Shown here: positions 35,960 through 50,307 of the stretch, piece after piece
How positions within the stretch are numbered: position 1 is the first letter of the stretch
Layout: the number at the start of each line of letters is the position of its first letter
Assembly: GCA_024635475.1 (NCBI GenBank)
Contig: JAGXIW010000006.1
Span: 62,001 to 126,000 of the forward strand
Origin: a bacterium
GTDB lineage: Bacteria; Patescibacteriota; Gracilibacteria; BD1-5; UBA6164
DNA: 64,000 nucleotides
Direction of reading: 5' to 3'
Translations under genes and position numbers: made by a program
Notes under the pieces: model-generated
What the model was told of the DNA's origin: nothing
The model's input: the letters and a program-made list of their open reading frames with translations, nothing else
Database searches by the model: none

Positions 35960-37717
35960 ATGACTTACTTTCAAGTACTTAAAATCTTAATTTCAGATTT
36001 CAAAAAATATATTTGAAATCTAAATTTTTATTCAATTATATTTTTTTGAATTCTTACTGTAATTATTGGCTCTAGTGAACCTTTTTTTACATCAAAAGCC
36101 ATATATTTTATTGAAAATTTTATAAAAACTTGAAATATTGACCAAAAAATTCTAATTTTATTTTTTGGTATTTGGATTATCTTTATAATTATAAACTCTT
36201 TAGTTAGATATTTTTATAGATATAGATTAGCTGATATAAATGCACTAAACTATTACATAAATCAATCTCAAAAGTACAAACAAAACATAATTTATATGTC
36301 AGAATCTGCATATCTAAATAAAAAATGATGAACTTTATATAAGATATTAGATAGATGATTAGAATGAATTTTTGTAACACTTCTTGTTGTTTTTTCAGAT
36401 ATTTTTACTTCAATAATAAGTATAATTTATGTAACAATTATATTATTTACAATTAACTATAAAATGGCTTTCGCAACATTATCAGTTGTGCCAGTTTTGA
36501 TATTTTTATGATATTATTTTAATTCAAAAACATGAGTACTTCAAGAAAAAGTAAACAAAAAATGGAATTCCTTTTATGGTAAAATATGAGATTATCTAAC
36601 AAATCTGACATTAGTAAAAACTCTGACTTTTGAAAAAGATATAAGTCAAGAATTGAATGATATACAAATAGAATCATTACATTTACAAATTCCTCTTTCA
36701 AAAAAATGGGCAATTGCTGATATATATGTCAGTTTTATGACAAATACAGCTAGATTTATAGTTCTTTGAACTTGAATATATTTAATTAAAAATTCTGAAA
36801 TTACATTTGCAACTTTATTTTTATATTTTGCTTACATTAACTATTTGTACTACCCTTTATGATTTATATTTGATCATCTTAGAAATCTACAAAAAAATAT
36901 TGAATGAATTAAAAACTTATATGAAGAATTTGATAACATAGAACAAGATTCAGAACTTAAAAATTCTAAAGAATTTAAAAAAGTAATATGAAAAATAGAA
37001 TTTAAAAATGTATCTTTTGGTTATACAAATGAAAAAGAAGTATTAAAAAATATAAATTTTACAATAAATCCTTGAGATAAAATTGCTCTAGTATGAGATA
37101 CAGGTTGATGAAAATCTACAGTTACAAAGTTACTTCTCAGGTTATTTGAAATAGAAAAATGAGAAATACTTATAGATGATATAAGCATAAAAGATATTAA
37201 AAAAAGCTCTCTGAGAAAGCATATTTGAATTGTTATGCAAGACAATACTTTGTTTAACACAACTATTTTAGAAAATCTCAAATTTGCAAAACCAAATGCA
37301 AGCTTAAAAGAAATAGAAGATGCTTTAGAAAAAGCAAAAGCTTCATTTGTATTTAAAACTGAAAAATGATTACATTCAATAATATGAGAAAGATGATTAA
37401 AACTTAGCTGATGAGAAAAACAAAGGATAAGTATAGCTAGAATTTTCCTAAGAAATCCTGAGATACTAATTTTAGATGAAGCTACTTCAGCTCTAGACAA
37501 TAAAACTGAAATGGAAATACAAAAATCTCTAAATGAGCTTTTAAAATGAAAGACATCTATAATAATAGCTCACAGATTATCAACAATCAAAAAAGTAGAT
37601 AAGATTTTTGTAATAGAAAATTGAAAAATAGTTGAAAGTGGAAATTATAAAGAACTTATGAGTATCGATTGAAAATTTCATCGCCTTGCAAATCCTGATA
37701 AGATGATGATAAGTTAA
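35960..37717 (+). CDS. ABC transporter, fused permease and ATPase (MsbA-like)
   Basis: This 585-aa half-transporter has six transmembrane helices in residues 20-310 and an ATPase domain with Walker A VGDTGGGKSTV near 378, signature LSGGEKQR near 489, Walker [12 protein letters not shown] and the switch His in IIAHRLS. Such exporters move lipids, peptides or drugs and work as homodimers. It starts 44 bp after the rRNA methyltransferase. Its 3' end overlaps the convergent OLD gene by 4 bp. Confidence 0.9.
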
Positions 37718-39459
37718 CTTAGATTCTTATTTTTTTCAATCTTATAAAGAATTTTTTTTAGCATCTCCAGTAGTCCTATTTTGTATCAATTGTTTTGACA
37801 AAGCCATATACATAAATTGAATGCTATTGTTGGTTTTCAATATCATCTAAGATAAGTTTTAAAAAGTTTTTCATAACTTACAGAAACTTTTTTATTGAAT
37901 TTTAATCGCTCTATTTTATTAATAAGATGATTAATTTCTTTCTTCATTATATAATCATCTCTATATCTTTCTTTTAAAACTGTAGAAAGGTATTCTTTAA
38001 TTTTTTCTCATTTATAATAATTTTCAAATTCTCAATCCAAAACTATCCAATTATAATCTATATATTCATTTTCTTTTACATATCTACCGTGTACTTTTTT
38101 TATTGATCTCTCTATGTTTTTTTTATCTTCAAAAAAGTTAGCATCCCTATCAATTATTGCAAAAACATTTTTTTTACCAAGTAATTCACTACAAAACTCA
38201 TACCAATCAGTTAATGCTCATTTTCATCAAACATCTATAATAGCTATATTTTTAAGATAAAGATTAAAAAAATCATTAATCTTATTTTGTCATATAGTTT
38301 TTTTACATGTATCAGAAGAACAATCATGTAAATCTTCCTTTTTCCATGGCCAATATTCATATATATTTGGAATTGAAATTTTTTCTGTTTCTCATTCCAC
38401 AAGTATAACTGCATCAGAAAAAAATACATCCGTATTTTTGAATATGAGATTTATCATTATCTTATCGTAACTGCCATATTTATTCTCTAATTGTTTTATC
38501 TTTGTAGCTTTATTAAGTTTATATACAAATCTTATAGAATCTATCTCATATCTACCTTTTTTAAAATTTGAAACAAGTTCATTAGCATGAGTACTATAAA
38601 TTATCTGAGTATTTTCTGTTTCAGATATATCTTGTAATAATTTATCAATTAATCTTATAGAATGTGGATGTAAAAAATTTTCAACATGATCTATTACAAA
38701 AATTTTAAACCTATCATTTTTTATATCTTTTAATGATTTAAAATACAAATCAAATAGTGCCATAAGAATAAAATTTCTCGTTCAGATATTTAAATCACCA
38801 AAATTCATTATTTCTTTATTATTTTCTTCTTCTTTTATTGACCTATCAACATTATCAAGGATTTCACTATCTCTGCTATTTATATCAAAATATGATTTAT
38901 TTAAATAATTTAATCACTCATTAAAAAGTATATTTTTTTCCTCTGGTACAATTTTTTTTACTGAATTAATAATACTTTCTAAATTATCTATAACTTCTTT
39001 ATTTTCTATACTTTCTATTTTATTTTTTAGTATCAAATTTATCATATTTGTATACCAAGAATTATCTTTGTTCAGTGATCACCTATCAGATGGGATATAT
39101 ATAAAATCTATTTTACTCAAAAAAACTTTTATTTCCTGTTTTTCTTTATCATCATAATTATCTTCATATTTTACTATTACTTTATCATTTACTATAGAAG
39201 CAATAATTTTTAATATAAATAAATCCTTATTATCTTTTGAAATAATAACTTCTAATATTAGATCTTTACTTTTTTCATTAAAATTATTTATATTTATATT
39301 TTTATGTTCTCAAGAAAAAAATAATGCAACAGCCTTTAATATATTTGATTTTCAGGCATTATTTTTTCACACAAAAACAGTTTTATTGTTTGCAAATTTT
39401 ACTACTGCATAATCAATACTTTTAAAATTTATGATTTTTATTTCTTTTAATTTGTACAT
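37714..39459 (-). CDS. OLD-family ATPase with TOPRIM nuclease domain
   Basis: This 581-aa protein has an SMC/RecF-like ATPase with Walker A FVGKNNAGKSNILKA near residue 32 and an FVIDHVENFLHP Walker B/D-loop near 245. It is followed by a TOPRIM domain with ILVEGETEK near 352, DVGGKGAL and AIIDRDANFF (DxD) near 420. This order is that of class 1 OLD endonucleases, which nick DNA and are linked to phage defence. No partner UvrD-like helicase (Gabija type) lies beside it. It ends tail to tail with the ABC exporter gene. Confidence 0.85.
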
Positions 39460-39488
39460 AATATATAAATGTAAAACTAATAAAATCA

Positions 39489-39520
39489 GGTTTAAGGGAT
39501 TCTTCATTTCATTCAGAATG
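39489..39520. repeat. Dispersed palindromic repeat, half copy 2
   Basis: GTTTAAGGGATTCTTCATTT and the following ATTCAGAATG match the right half of the copy at 50478-50566 almost exactly. A short hairpin GTCCTTTAGGGAC follows at 39533-39545. It lies between the OLD and cNMP-binding genes. Confidence 0.75.
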
Positions 39521-39563
39521 CTCGCGAAGACAGTCCTTTAGGGACAAAATAGAAATCTTTATT

Positions 39564-40403
39564 CTAATTTTCTTTCATATAAATCATATTATTTGCCTCA
39601 TTTAAAACCTCTTTTTGTTTTAACAATCAAGTTAGATTATTTGAAATAGATAAAATCAATTTTTTATCTTCATAATCAAATTTTATATCTTTTCAGAAAA
39701 TCATAAATCATAAATCATTTTTTCAAATTCCTAATTTTTGTACATAATTATAATTTTTTAAAACAAATTCAGTTATAGTTTTTAAATCATTTATTTTTTT
39801 TCTTTCTATAATTTCATCTTGAAGTTTTCATATTTCTCTTGTATCATATTTTAAAATCAAATAATCTCTCATTACAGGATTAATTTCTAGAAAAATTATG
39901 TAATTATATCAAGTAATAAGCCTTATTTTTTCAATTATATAAAATATATTTTTATCATTGACACTTTCTATTTCAACTATTGTTTTAATGATTTCATTAT
40001 TAGCAGTAATTTGTCTATTTGCATACGATAATCTTTTATTTGTAGAATCAATAATAAAACTAAATAGTTCAATTGCTTCTTTTGGATATTTTTTTACAAA
40101 ATCCTCTATTTGAGTTTTTCAATTTATATAGATAAGTTTTACATCTTCTAAAACTGATGCAATTGCTTCTTTTGGTAAAGAAGAATTTAAACTAGCTTCT
40201 CAAAAAAAATCCATTTGTGAAAGTATCGCTAATTCTTTTTTTTCTATTTTTTCTATTGTTGTATACTTACCTATCCAAATTTTTCATGAAATTATTATAT
40301 ACAGGTTTTCATCAAAATCTCCCTCATCAAAAACTAACTCTCCTTTTGAAAGTTCTTTATATTGGAAGAATCAAGAATTTTTTAAAAAATCTATATTTAG
40401 CAT
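39564..40403 (-). CDS. Cyclic-nucleotide-binding domain protein
   Basis: The first ~125 residues of this 279-aa protein form a cNMP-binding jelly roll: LSKGELVFDEGDFDENLYIIISGKI near residue 18 and the phosphate-binding cassette FFGEASL near 73. The remainder is helical without a recognisable helix-turn-helix, so it may not be a CRP-type regulator. It lies 17 bp upstream of the end of pilT on the same strand, hinting at a link to twitching motility. It ends in TAG. Confidence 0.8.
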
Positions 40404-40419
40404 AACGAAATAATTAAAG

Positions 40420-41517
40420 TTAAGTTACTAATAATTCAATTTGGTCTTTATCACGAGCATAACTTTTAAGTATATCTTTACTTATTATTCATTTATTATA
40501 CAAAACAAGCAAATACTTATCCATCAAAATCATTCAATCTTTTTGTCAAACCTCAATAACACTATATAAATGATGAGTCTTTCAAGTAATAATTAGATTT
40601 CTTACAGCATCATTTGCTATCATTATTTCTCTTGCTGCGATTCTTCATTCTTTATCAACTCTTGGTAATAATCTCTGGCTTATAATTCAAGTCAAACTCA
40701 TAGCTAGTTGCATTCTTATTTGATCTTGTTGTCAAGCTGGAAATACATCTAAAATTCTATCAACAGCTTGAACTGTATCATTTGTATGTAGTGTAGATAA
40801 AACAAGATGACCTGTTTCAGCTAATGTTATAGCTGACCTTATAGTTTCAGGGTCTCTCATTTCTCAAACCATTATAATATTTGGATCTTCCCTAAGAGCA
40901 GCTCTAATAGCATTTGGAAAATTAAGTGTTGAATTTCATATTTCCCTTTGATTTACTAAACTTTTTTTTGAATCAAAAGCAAACTCAACAGGATCTTCTA
41001 TTGTTATAATATGTTTACTGAAATTCGTATTTATATAATCAATCATAGCAGCAAGATTTGTTGATTTTCAACTTCAAGTTGGTCAGGTAACAAGTATTAA
41101 TCATTTTGATTTTTGACACATTTGTTTAACAATATCTCAAAGTCATAATTCCTCAATAGTTGGAATATCTACCGGAATTTTTCTCATTGCTATACTATAT
41201 CAGCTAGTATCAGCATAAAAATTTACTCTAAATCTATCACTATTTTGAAATTTATAAGATAAATCAAGTTCAAAATTATCTTGAAATTTCAGAAATCCCA
41301 TTTCTCATACTATTTCTTTTATTATTTCAATAATATTTTCTTTTGTAAATATAGGAGTTTCTACCAAATTTCAATTTATTGTTACTCTATTAATATTTTC
41401 TAAATCACCATAATGATTCCTTATAAAAGGCTTATGTAAAGTATTTAGATGTAAATCAGAATAATTATTCTTTATACATTCAGAGACAAGTATTTCAAAA
41501 AGTAGTTTTATATCCAT
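40420..41517 (-). CDS. pilT: Type IV pilus retraction ATPase PilT
   Basis: This 365-aa hexameric ATPase depolymerises pili and powers twitching. Walker A is [16 protein letters not shown] near residue 128; the Asp box IIMVGEMRDPET and the His box [10 protein letters not shown] follow, as does a recognisable [12 protein letters not shown] motif. The C-terminal AIRNL-like PilT motif appears as DAVRNLI. The ATG at 41517 is chosen over an upstream in-frame start at 41595 because the translation there is not PilT-like. It probably acts with the giant prepilin at 31912 and pilus genes elsewhere. Confidence 0.92.
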
Positions 41518-41597
41518 AAGAAATATAATTAATAATGTTTTTAATCTTATAATTATTATATCATGAATATTTCTAAAAAGCCAAAAATGAAACAAAA

Positions 41598-41618
41598 AAA
41601 GACCAAAATATGGTCTTT
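41598..41618 (-). terminator. Intrinsic terminator after uppS
   Basis: Eight-bp stem AAAGACCA/TGGTCTTT with a 5-nt loop; on the minus strand it is followed by a T-run. It lies 17 bp beyond the uppS stop and before pilT, separating the units. Confidence 0.85.
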
Positions 41619-41634
41619 AAATTTTATAATTTTA

Positions 41635-42348
41635 TTATTTTCACTTCGTTCTTTTAGTTTTACTAAATTCTTCTAAATCAATATCAAATTGTTTTTCAGT
41701 ATAATCCGGCCATAAATTTTTATGATTTAGATACTCAGCATGAGTAGATCTTGCCAAGTGAATTCATGAATGCCTGGTACAATTAGTTCAATTATGAATT
41801 CAGGTTCTAATGTTTAAATCAAGATCTGGAAGATCTAGTCATCAATCTAAATATTTTTTAAATTCTTGTTCATCCATATTTTCACTATCAAGTCATGCAT
41901 TATTAATCTTTTTATGTGCTCTAACTATTTCATCTAATCAACTATATCCAAGTGCAATTGCCAATTTCATTCATTCATTATTCTTTGTTTTTTTTTCGAT
42001 ATTCATTAATAATTTTCTTGTATCATCAGGAAAAATTGTTATATCTCAAATATTTATGAATTTTGTATTTTTTTCTTGTAAAAGTGGTAATAAATTTTCA
42101 AGTTCATTAACTAATTGTATAATTCCACTAATTTCATTTTCATCTCTTTCTAAGACATTAGTTTTACTTAATCCCCAAATTGTAAGACATTCTATTACTC
42201 TATCATTTGCCCATCCTATAACTTCTTTAATTTTCTCATATCAGGCATAATGTCACATAATAACAGGTAATCATTTTTCTTTAGCCCATCTACGATTTCA
42301 GTCTGGAGTTATCGCTATATGTTTTGGTTTTTGTGTATCTAAGTTCAT
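41635..42348 (-). CDS. uppS: Undecaprenyl diphosphate synthase (cis-prenyltransferase)
   Basis: This 237-aa enzyme makes the C55 lipid carrier for peptidoglycan. It contains ITPDGNRRWAKEKG at residues 13-26 (catalytic Asp, Arg), LTIWGLSKTN, an ALGYSGLDEI region and the C-terminal signature LDLNIRTG...TRHSGIHLARS, all as in UppS. Substitutions from the canonical F-S-x-E-N (here WGLSKTN) and the RTSGE-like loop suggest a diverged CPR form. It begins 2 bp from the VKOR stop, so the two are co-transcribed. Confidence 0.9.
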
Positions 42349-42350
42349 TA

Positions 42351-42812
42351 TTATATATTAGGATTTATTTCTTTTTTAGACAATTTTCTTTTTTCTATAA
42401 TTCAGAAAATACTGATTATCGTTATAGCTGTTATTGATAAACTACAAAGCATACAAGTCAGACAAAAAACTGATATAAGTATCTCATTTACAATTATATA
42501 AGTATTAAAAAGCATTCAAGATATTCATACGATTAATAGTATTTCAAATGTATTTTTAAACTTTTTAAATATTCAAAGTAACGATATGATAATAATAAAT
42601 ATATATACAAACAAAGCTAACATAGCAAAAGGATATCCAAAGATCCAAGTAAAATTGTGTGAAAATAATTCACTACAAGATAGGTAACTATTGATATCAC
42701 AAACAAGTTTTTCTCAAATCCCAGCTTTATAATTAAAAGCTGCAATAGTTAAGTAAATAGCATTTCAAATAGAAATAAGTGAAAGTATTATTATGGATAT
42801 CAATTTTTTCAT
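42351..42812 (-). CDS. VKOR family thiol-disulfide oxidoreductase
   Basis: This 153-aa protein has four to five membrane helices. The first loop carries the Cys pair KLVCDINSYLSCSELF (about residues 38-49), and the fourth helix carries the CLTCMLC active site near 120. This is the bacterial vitamin K epoxide reductase arrangement, which reoxidises a DsbA-like partner for disulfide formation. No fused thioredoxin domain is present. It fits with the Cys-rich surface proteins in the window, whose disulfides it may help to form. Confidence 0.88.
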
Positions 42813-42914
42813 TTATTTTTAAAATTAATATATAAATCAAAACCATTATAGAAAAAAATAAAATAAATCAAATTTTAAATAAAATAAAAAATACTAATTT
42901 TTTAATCTTTCTAA

Positions 42915-43115
42915 TTATTTTGTAGATAATAAACTATGTATTTTTTCCTCATTTTGTCTATAATAATCTTGATTCATTGCTTGAGTATATCATACAATAC
43001 CTCATAGTCAGTCAACAACTATTAAATGTACACGATCCTTAATTTCATCGTCTCATGATATTGGTGTACCTAATCATGGAATAACTCATTCTGCCTTATT
43101 TATAGATTTTGTCAT
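42915..43115 (-). CDS. Small conserved-looking protein, unknown
   Basis: This 66-aa frame contains a glycine-rich start (GVIPGLGTPISGDDEIKDRVHLIVVDG) and a polar helical end. Four or more of its Gly codons are TGA. No family is recognised and no signal peptide is seen. It stands alone in front of a 184-bp AT-rich gap shared with the divergent methyltransferase gene. Confidence 0.5.
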
Positions 43116-43299
43116 ATTTAAAATAAAATAATAAAGATATATTTATATGTATTTATTACATAAAGTCAAATAATAAAAAAATTAACTTTTTATATATAAT
43201 AACACATATATTTTTCATTAATAAAGCATCTTATAAAAAATATATTATTAATTTAATAAAAATTAAATATAATAGTATTAATATTACATAATTTAATAT

Positions 43300-44244
43300 A
43301 TGGAATTAAATAAAAAATTTTGGCAAAGATTGGAAAAAATCTATTCTACTTTTGATATAGAAACAATAAAAAAATGATTTAATACAAAAAAAAGAAAAAT
43401 AAGCATCAGGATAAATACTCTCCAATCAAATGAAGGTGAAGTTTTGAAAATATTAGACGAAAAATGATTAAAATATACAAAAATAGATTTTTTACAAAAT
43501 GCTTACATCTTAGACGATGCAACTCTAAAAGATTTGTGGGATTTAGATATATTTGCATACTGAAAAATTTATTTACAATCAATTGCCAGCCAGATACCTG
43601 TAAATTTTCTTGATTTAAAATCTGGTGACAAAGTACTTGATATCACGGCTTCTCCATGAAGTAAGACAAGTCAAATAGCAAGTATGCTACAAAATACATG
43701 AGAAATAATCGCAAATGATAATAATGCTATAAGGATAGATAAATTAAAATTTACTTTAGAAAGACAATGAGTTACAAATACAAAAGTTATAAAAACTGAT
43801 GCAACAAAACTTTGAGAAATACTTGAGGAAAATAGTTTTGATAAGATCTTGGCGGATTTGCCTTGTAGTGCAGAATGAAGAATAAATCTAAACAACGAAA
43901 AATCTTACTGATTTTGGTGTGAATCAAATATAAAGAAAAATTACCTAATTCAAAAAGATATACTAAAAAATACTATATGACTTCTAAAAGTTGGTGGAAT
44001 TCTAGTTTATTCGACTTGTACAATAGCCCCCGAAGAAAATGAGTGAATAGTTCACTTTCTATTATCCAACTTCAAAGAATTAGAAATAGAAGATATTTCA
44101 CTTGATTATAAATATATAAAAAACTGAATTACAAGATTTTGAGATATAATCTACAATAAAAAAGTAGACAAATCATTGAGATGTCTACCTAGCGAAGAAA
44201 CTGAAGGTTTTTTTGTGGTGAAGTTTAGGAAAATTACACACTAA
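43300..44244 (+). CDS. RsmB/NOP2-type RNA (cytosine-C5) methyltransferase
   Basis: This 314-aa enzyme forms m5C in rRNA or tRNA. SAM motif ITASPGSKTSQIA is near residue 114; motif IV ADLPCSAEGR (Cys near 188) and motif VI VYSTCTIAPEENEG (Cys near 232) provide the two catalytic cysteines. The N-terminal NusB-like region of full RsmB is missing, as in RsmF/YebU-like or archaeal forms. Its 3' end overlaps the convergent gene at 44234 by 11 bp. Confidence 0.9.
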
Positions 44245-45313
44245 CAAAAGGTGCAAAAACAAGTCTATTATTGTCATCTTTTATAAAATCTATATCAAGA
44301 TAATCTAAGTTTATTTCACTTCTATAACCAGCATTTCATCTTTGAATAAGATTATATCAAACAGTTTTTAAATCAAAATTTATATCATATCTATTACAGG
44401 TTCTAGGACAAATATCATCTATTGCATAACATTCCCTTGCAGGATTTTCAATTGCTGAAGTATCACAAAGTCTACCGGTAAAAACTATTGCCCAAGGATA
44501 GTATAAATCGATACCTATTTGTCATTCTGAATTTAGTTCAGAATCTTTATAAAGCCCTTCCCTTCTTTCCATATAATCTAGAGCAACTCTTTTTATATTA
44601 AATTTTTTCAAGAAATTTTGATAAATATCCAAATCCTTTTCACTTGAGTTGTAAAATCTCAATTGCCATTTTATAATTTCATCTTTAAGTAATTTCTTTT
44701 CTTGTTCTGTTTTATTTTTTATAAGTTCTCAACTTGGATGTACATCATATCAGTAAGTATCAATAAGTGGAGTTTTAAGAAGTTTATGTAAAAGCCTACC
44801 AAAAATTGGTTTTAGATTTTTGTATTTTTTATGAACTAAATTGAGTACTCAAAAATCGTTTACAACAACTTCTATAGGATTTTTGATTGATAAATTATTT
44901 AAAAAATCCAGACTTTCTTCCAAATGCTTAATCATTACATTTCCAACATATGGTGTAACTAAAGTAAAAGTCCTAACTATATGAGGAGGATAATTTTTAT
45001 TAAAAGTTTTAAATTCTTCGATTGCTTTTTCTACCTCATTTTTGTAAGGTACCAGATATTCACAATTATCACTTCCATAATAAATTCAATCAATTTTATT
45101 AAATGCATCTTGTCATAGTTTCTTTTTTATTTCTCTTATTGAAACAAAATTTACTTCATACTGAGGACTTATAGTAGTCGCCAATTCTCAAGGATAATTT
45201 TCGTTTATAAAATTAGCAATTTCTCTATCCTCTTTTCACATAGATAACAGAAATCATTCATTTAATAATTTAAAATATTCTAGATTTGTTCAAAGATGAA
45301 TAAATAGTTGCAT
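44234..45313 (-). CDS. Conserved TIM-barrel-like protein, possibly U32 peptidase family
   Basis: This 359-aa cytoplasmic protein has segments typical of the U32/UbiU-UbiV/TrhP group: IYYGSDNCEYLVPYKNEVEKAI near residue 77, PIEVVVNDFGVLNLVHKKY near 150 followed by KPIFGRLLHK, a VALDYMERR segment, and a C-terminal Cys-rich stretch LCDTSAIENPARECYA..DICPRTC. Four or more Cys there could hold an Fe-S cluster as in U32 proteins. Assignment rests on pattern and is moderately weak. Confidence 0.5.
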
Positions 45314-45322
45314 ATACGATTT

Positions 45323-45814
45323 TTAATTAATTAAATTATTAATATCTCATTTTACATTTTTTGTTATATCTGTTTTTTCTTCTGCAAACACTAATAAAAA
45401 AGTCCCATCTTCATCTCAAGGTAAAAATCAAAAAAATACATCTTGATTTTTTAAAGCCTTATCAATTAATGTCTTTGTATCTATTTCATTTCAATGTTCT
45501 TCATAAATAGAAAAAACATTTTTATGTCATTTTTTTTCAATTTTATATATACAAATTTTTACCCCTAACAAATTATAACCTTTTTTTTCAAGATAAACTT
45601 TGAAGTTACTATAATCTTCACAAAATAAGATTAATTCTTGAAATTCATCATAAGTTTTGTTTAAAGAAGTAGTTCATATATCATTGATTCAAAATTTATT
45701 AAAAAATGGTTCAATCAAAGAAGTTATAAGAAATTTATATATATTTGTTCTTCTATAAAACTCCTTTAATCCTCATTTAAATTCACTTAAGTTTTTTCAT
45801 CAAAAAGTATTCAT
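45323..45814 (-). CDS. Hypothetical protein
   Basis: This 163-aa soluble protein starts immediately after the metG stop (TAA at 45815-45817, ATG ending at 45814), implying translational coupling. It has a helical N-terminal half and a beta-rich C-terminal half (NVFSIYEEHGNEIDTKTLI, DVFFGFLPGDEDGTFLLVF). I recognise no family. Coupling to methionyl-tRNA synthetase may be only an operon effect. Confidence 0.55.
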
Positions 45815-47463
<1,649 letters not shown>

Positions 47464-47464
<1 letters not shown>

Positions 47465-48492
47465 TATCTAAAAAATTTATTCCATATAAATTTGACTGCT
47501 ATATTTATAGCATTTGTTGATTTTTGTCATTTTGATTTACTATAATCAGTATATTTGATATTAACCGGAACTTCCATAAAACAAATATTTTTTGTTGCTA
47601 TTATATCCATCATTTCAGAAGCATAAGTCATATCATCTATTGTCAATCTAATATCATTTATAATTTTTGTTCTAAAAACTCTAAATCAATTATGACTGTC
47701 TGTTAATTTTATATGACTTACAAAAAAAGTAAATAAAATTCCCAATTTTAGAATGACTTTTCTTATAAATCATACATTTGTATTAGTTTTTGTAATAAAC
47801 CTAGATCATAAAACCACATCTATGTCTTTATTTTTATGCAAGATCTTGATAAACTTATTTAAATCATTTATATCATGTTGTCAGTCAGCATCAAATGTAC
47901 ATACATAGTCAGTTTTTCCATACCTTCTAATATATTCAAATCAAGTTTCCAAAGCTGCTCATCATCATCTATTTTTTAAATGATTAAGTAATATTATCTT
48001 GTCTTTGTATGATTCTAAAATATTTCTTGAATTATCAGTTGATCAATCATTTATTGCTAAGATATTTTCATATCATTTATCAAAAATACTATCAATTGTA
48101 TCTTTTAAAACTTTTTCTTCATTATAAACTCTAACTAAAAAAAGTATATCAGAGTGGATTTTTTCTTTTTTAGAATTTTGAATTGCCATTTCTCTTATAA
48201 ACTTCGTTAAATCATCTCTATTATCTTCTATTTTTTTTAAAAGTAATAAAACAAAATACAAAAGAAATATTATTGATCCATAAACAAGTAAATCTGCTCA
48301 TCTTTGTAATCAAAAAATACTTCATACAAAATTAAGAGCATTCGGAAAAAATGAAAATACAAGTAAACCAACTCAGACAAACAAAAAAATTAAAAAATGA
48401 AGAGCATTGAATTTTTGTTTACGAGCAATATCAAGTGATAATATAAATATTATAATACCTGAAATTACAAAAAAAACTTGTAATAAATTCAT
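47464..48492 (-). CDS. DUF2304 membrane domain fused to GT2 glycosyltransferase
   Basis: This 342-aa protein begins with about 100 residues of three membrane helices resembling DUF2304. This is followed by a family 2 glycosyltransferase domain: LFLVRVYNEEKVLKDTI near residue 122, AINDGSTDNS near 145 and the metal site CTFDADGQHD near 193, with a late DSHNGFRVF motif. The domain resembles polyprenol-phosphate sugar transferases such as DPM1. DUF2304 and GT2 are usually separate neighbouring genes. It likely works on lipid-linked sugars at the membrane. Confidence 0.85.
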
Positions 48493-48597
48493 TTTTTTTA
48501 GTTAATAATTAATAAATGATTATAACAAAATAAATTATATTTGTCACTTATTTTTACTTTTTTTCTACATTCTACACTTTATTTTCTGTATCATAAT

Positions 48598-50307
48598 CTA
48601 CACTTTTCCAATAAAGTTTTTTTGCTTTATTTTTGATTTTGATGCTATAATAATAAATATTTTACTTATATATAAAACTGTAAATAAACTTACTATTAAT
48701 CAGATTCAAAGCATTAATCAAAATCATTTTATCATATTTATACCAAAAATAAAAAGTATCAAAGCTGTTAATAATCAAGTTATATGAGTATCAAAAATAG
48801 CAGAAAAAGATTTCTTAAATCATATTTCTAATGATTCTTTTAGATTTTTTCAATTTCTAAGTTCATCTTTTGTTCTTTCAAATATAAGAATATTGGCATC
48901 TATTGCCATACCAATTGATAATATAAGTCAGGCTATCGAAGCCAAAGTAAGAACTGTTTGGAAAAATTTAACTAAAAATAATACTAAAATAACATACACT
49001 AATAAAGCTAAAGATGCCATAAATCATCCAAGTCTATATACAAAAACTAAAAATATAAAAATTAATAAAAATCATACTAATCAAGATACAAAAAGTTTAT
49101 TTAATGAATTTAATCATAATCTAGAATCAATAGTTCTTTCTGATGTAAGATAAATCGGTGCTGGAACTACTCAGGTATTGATATCTTGAGTCAAAGCTTT
49201 TGCTTCATCCGTAGTATAATCTCATGTAATTACAGCTTTTCAAGTTAAAATAGCTTCATTTACACGAGGGGCTGTAAGTAAATGTCCTCATACAAAAATT
49301 GCTATTTGCTCTCAAGTTAATCTACTAGTTAGTTCTCAAAAAATCTTTGCTCATTCTGTATTGAAAGTAAGTTCTACCATTGGTTGAAAAAGATCATTAG
49401 TTGCAACTCAAGCTTTTACAAAATATTTGTCATTTAAAATTCTTCATTTTTTATCTTTTGCTGACATCCATTCACTTGGACTTTTTGTTAAAAATACATA
49501 ATTAAAAGCATATATATTTCCAGTATTAGTACTTCAAGATAAAGTCTGTCCTGAAGATGAATTAGATTTTTCTAAATAATCAAGTATGTAATATCCTTCT
49601 TCTCAAATTTGTTGTGCAAATTCTCAAGATTCTATTGTTCAAGTTCATGATATTATGTCATCAAAAATTCATTTTTTTATATTATCATAATCTACTGAAA
49701 AATAAGAATTTAATTCATCTTTAGTTCATGAAAATGTTCAGAAATCTACATTTTCATAATTATCTTTGTATTTTTGAGCTATAGAAGTAAAACCATCTTT
49801 TGTTTCTTTAAGTTCTTTTATTATTGTTCTTGCTAAATCTTTTCTTTCCTTTTTATCAGCATCTGTTACCTCCTTTCTTTTTTCTTTAAATTCTATTTTT
49901 ACTACTTTTCATATAGTTTCTTTTGCTTTTTTTATATTTGCTTCATTTTCAAAACTATTATTTCATTTTAAAGGAATTTGAACAATTATATGTTGTTCTC
50001 ATCAATAATTAGCAGAAGTTATAACTGAATCATTGATTTTAAGTTTCTCAACTCTCTTATCTATAATTGATTTTAGTCATTCTATAATTGATTTTTCTTT
50101 TTGTTTATCATAATCTTCTGCTTTTTTAGCTTCATCTAAAATAATCTTGTAATCAAGTTCTATTCATCATTGTAAATCAAGTCCTAGTTTGTAATCTTTT
50201 GTTTTAATAAAATTGATATTGTAAGTATTCCATGGAAATATATAAGCAAATGCACCTACAGATAAAAAGATTATTATAAATAATTTTAAAAACAGATTTT
50301 TGTTCAT
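48598..50307 (-). CDS. secD: Protein translocase subunit SecD
   Basis: This 569-aa inner-membrane protein assists Sec-dependent export. It has an N-terminal helix, the KLGLDLQGGIELDY motif near residue 40, a long periplasmic P1 region, and a C-terminal membrane domain with GIDIDAN-like SIGMAIDANILIFERTKDEL near residue 465. P1 carries an insert near residues 150-230 that looks prolyl-isomerase-like (ISGTGTIESGEFAQQIGE), which is unusual. No secF follows. The gene ends in TAG. Confidence 0.9.
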
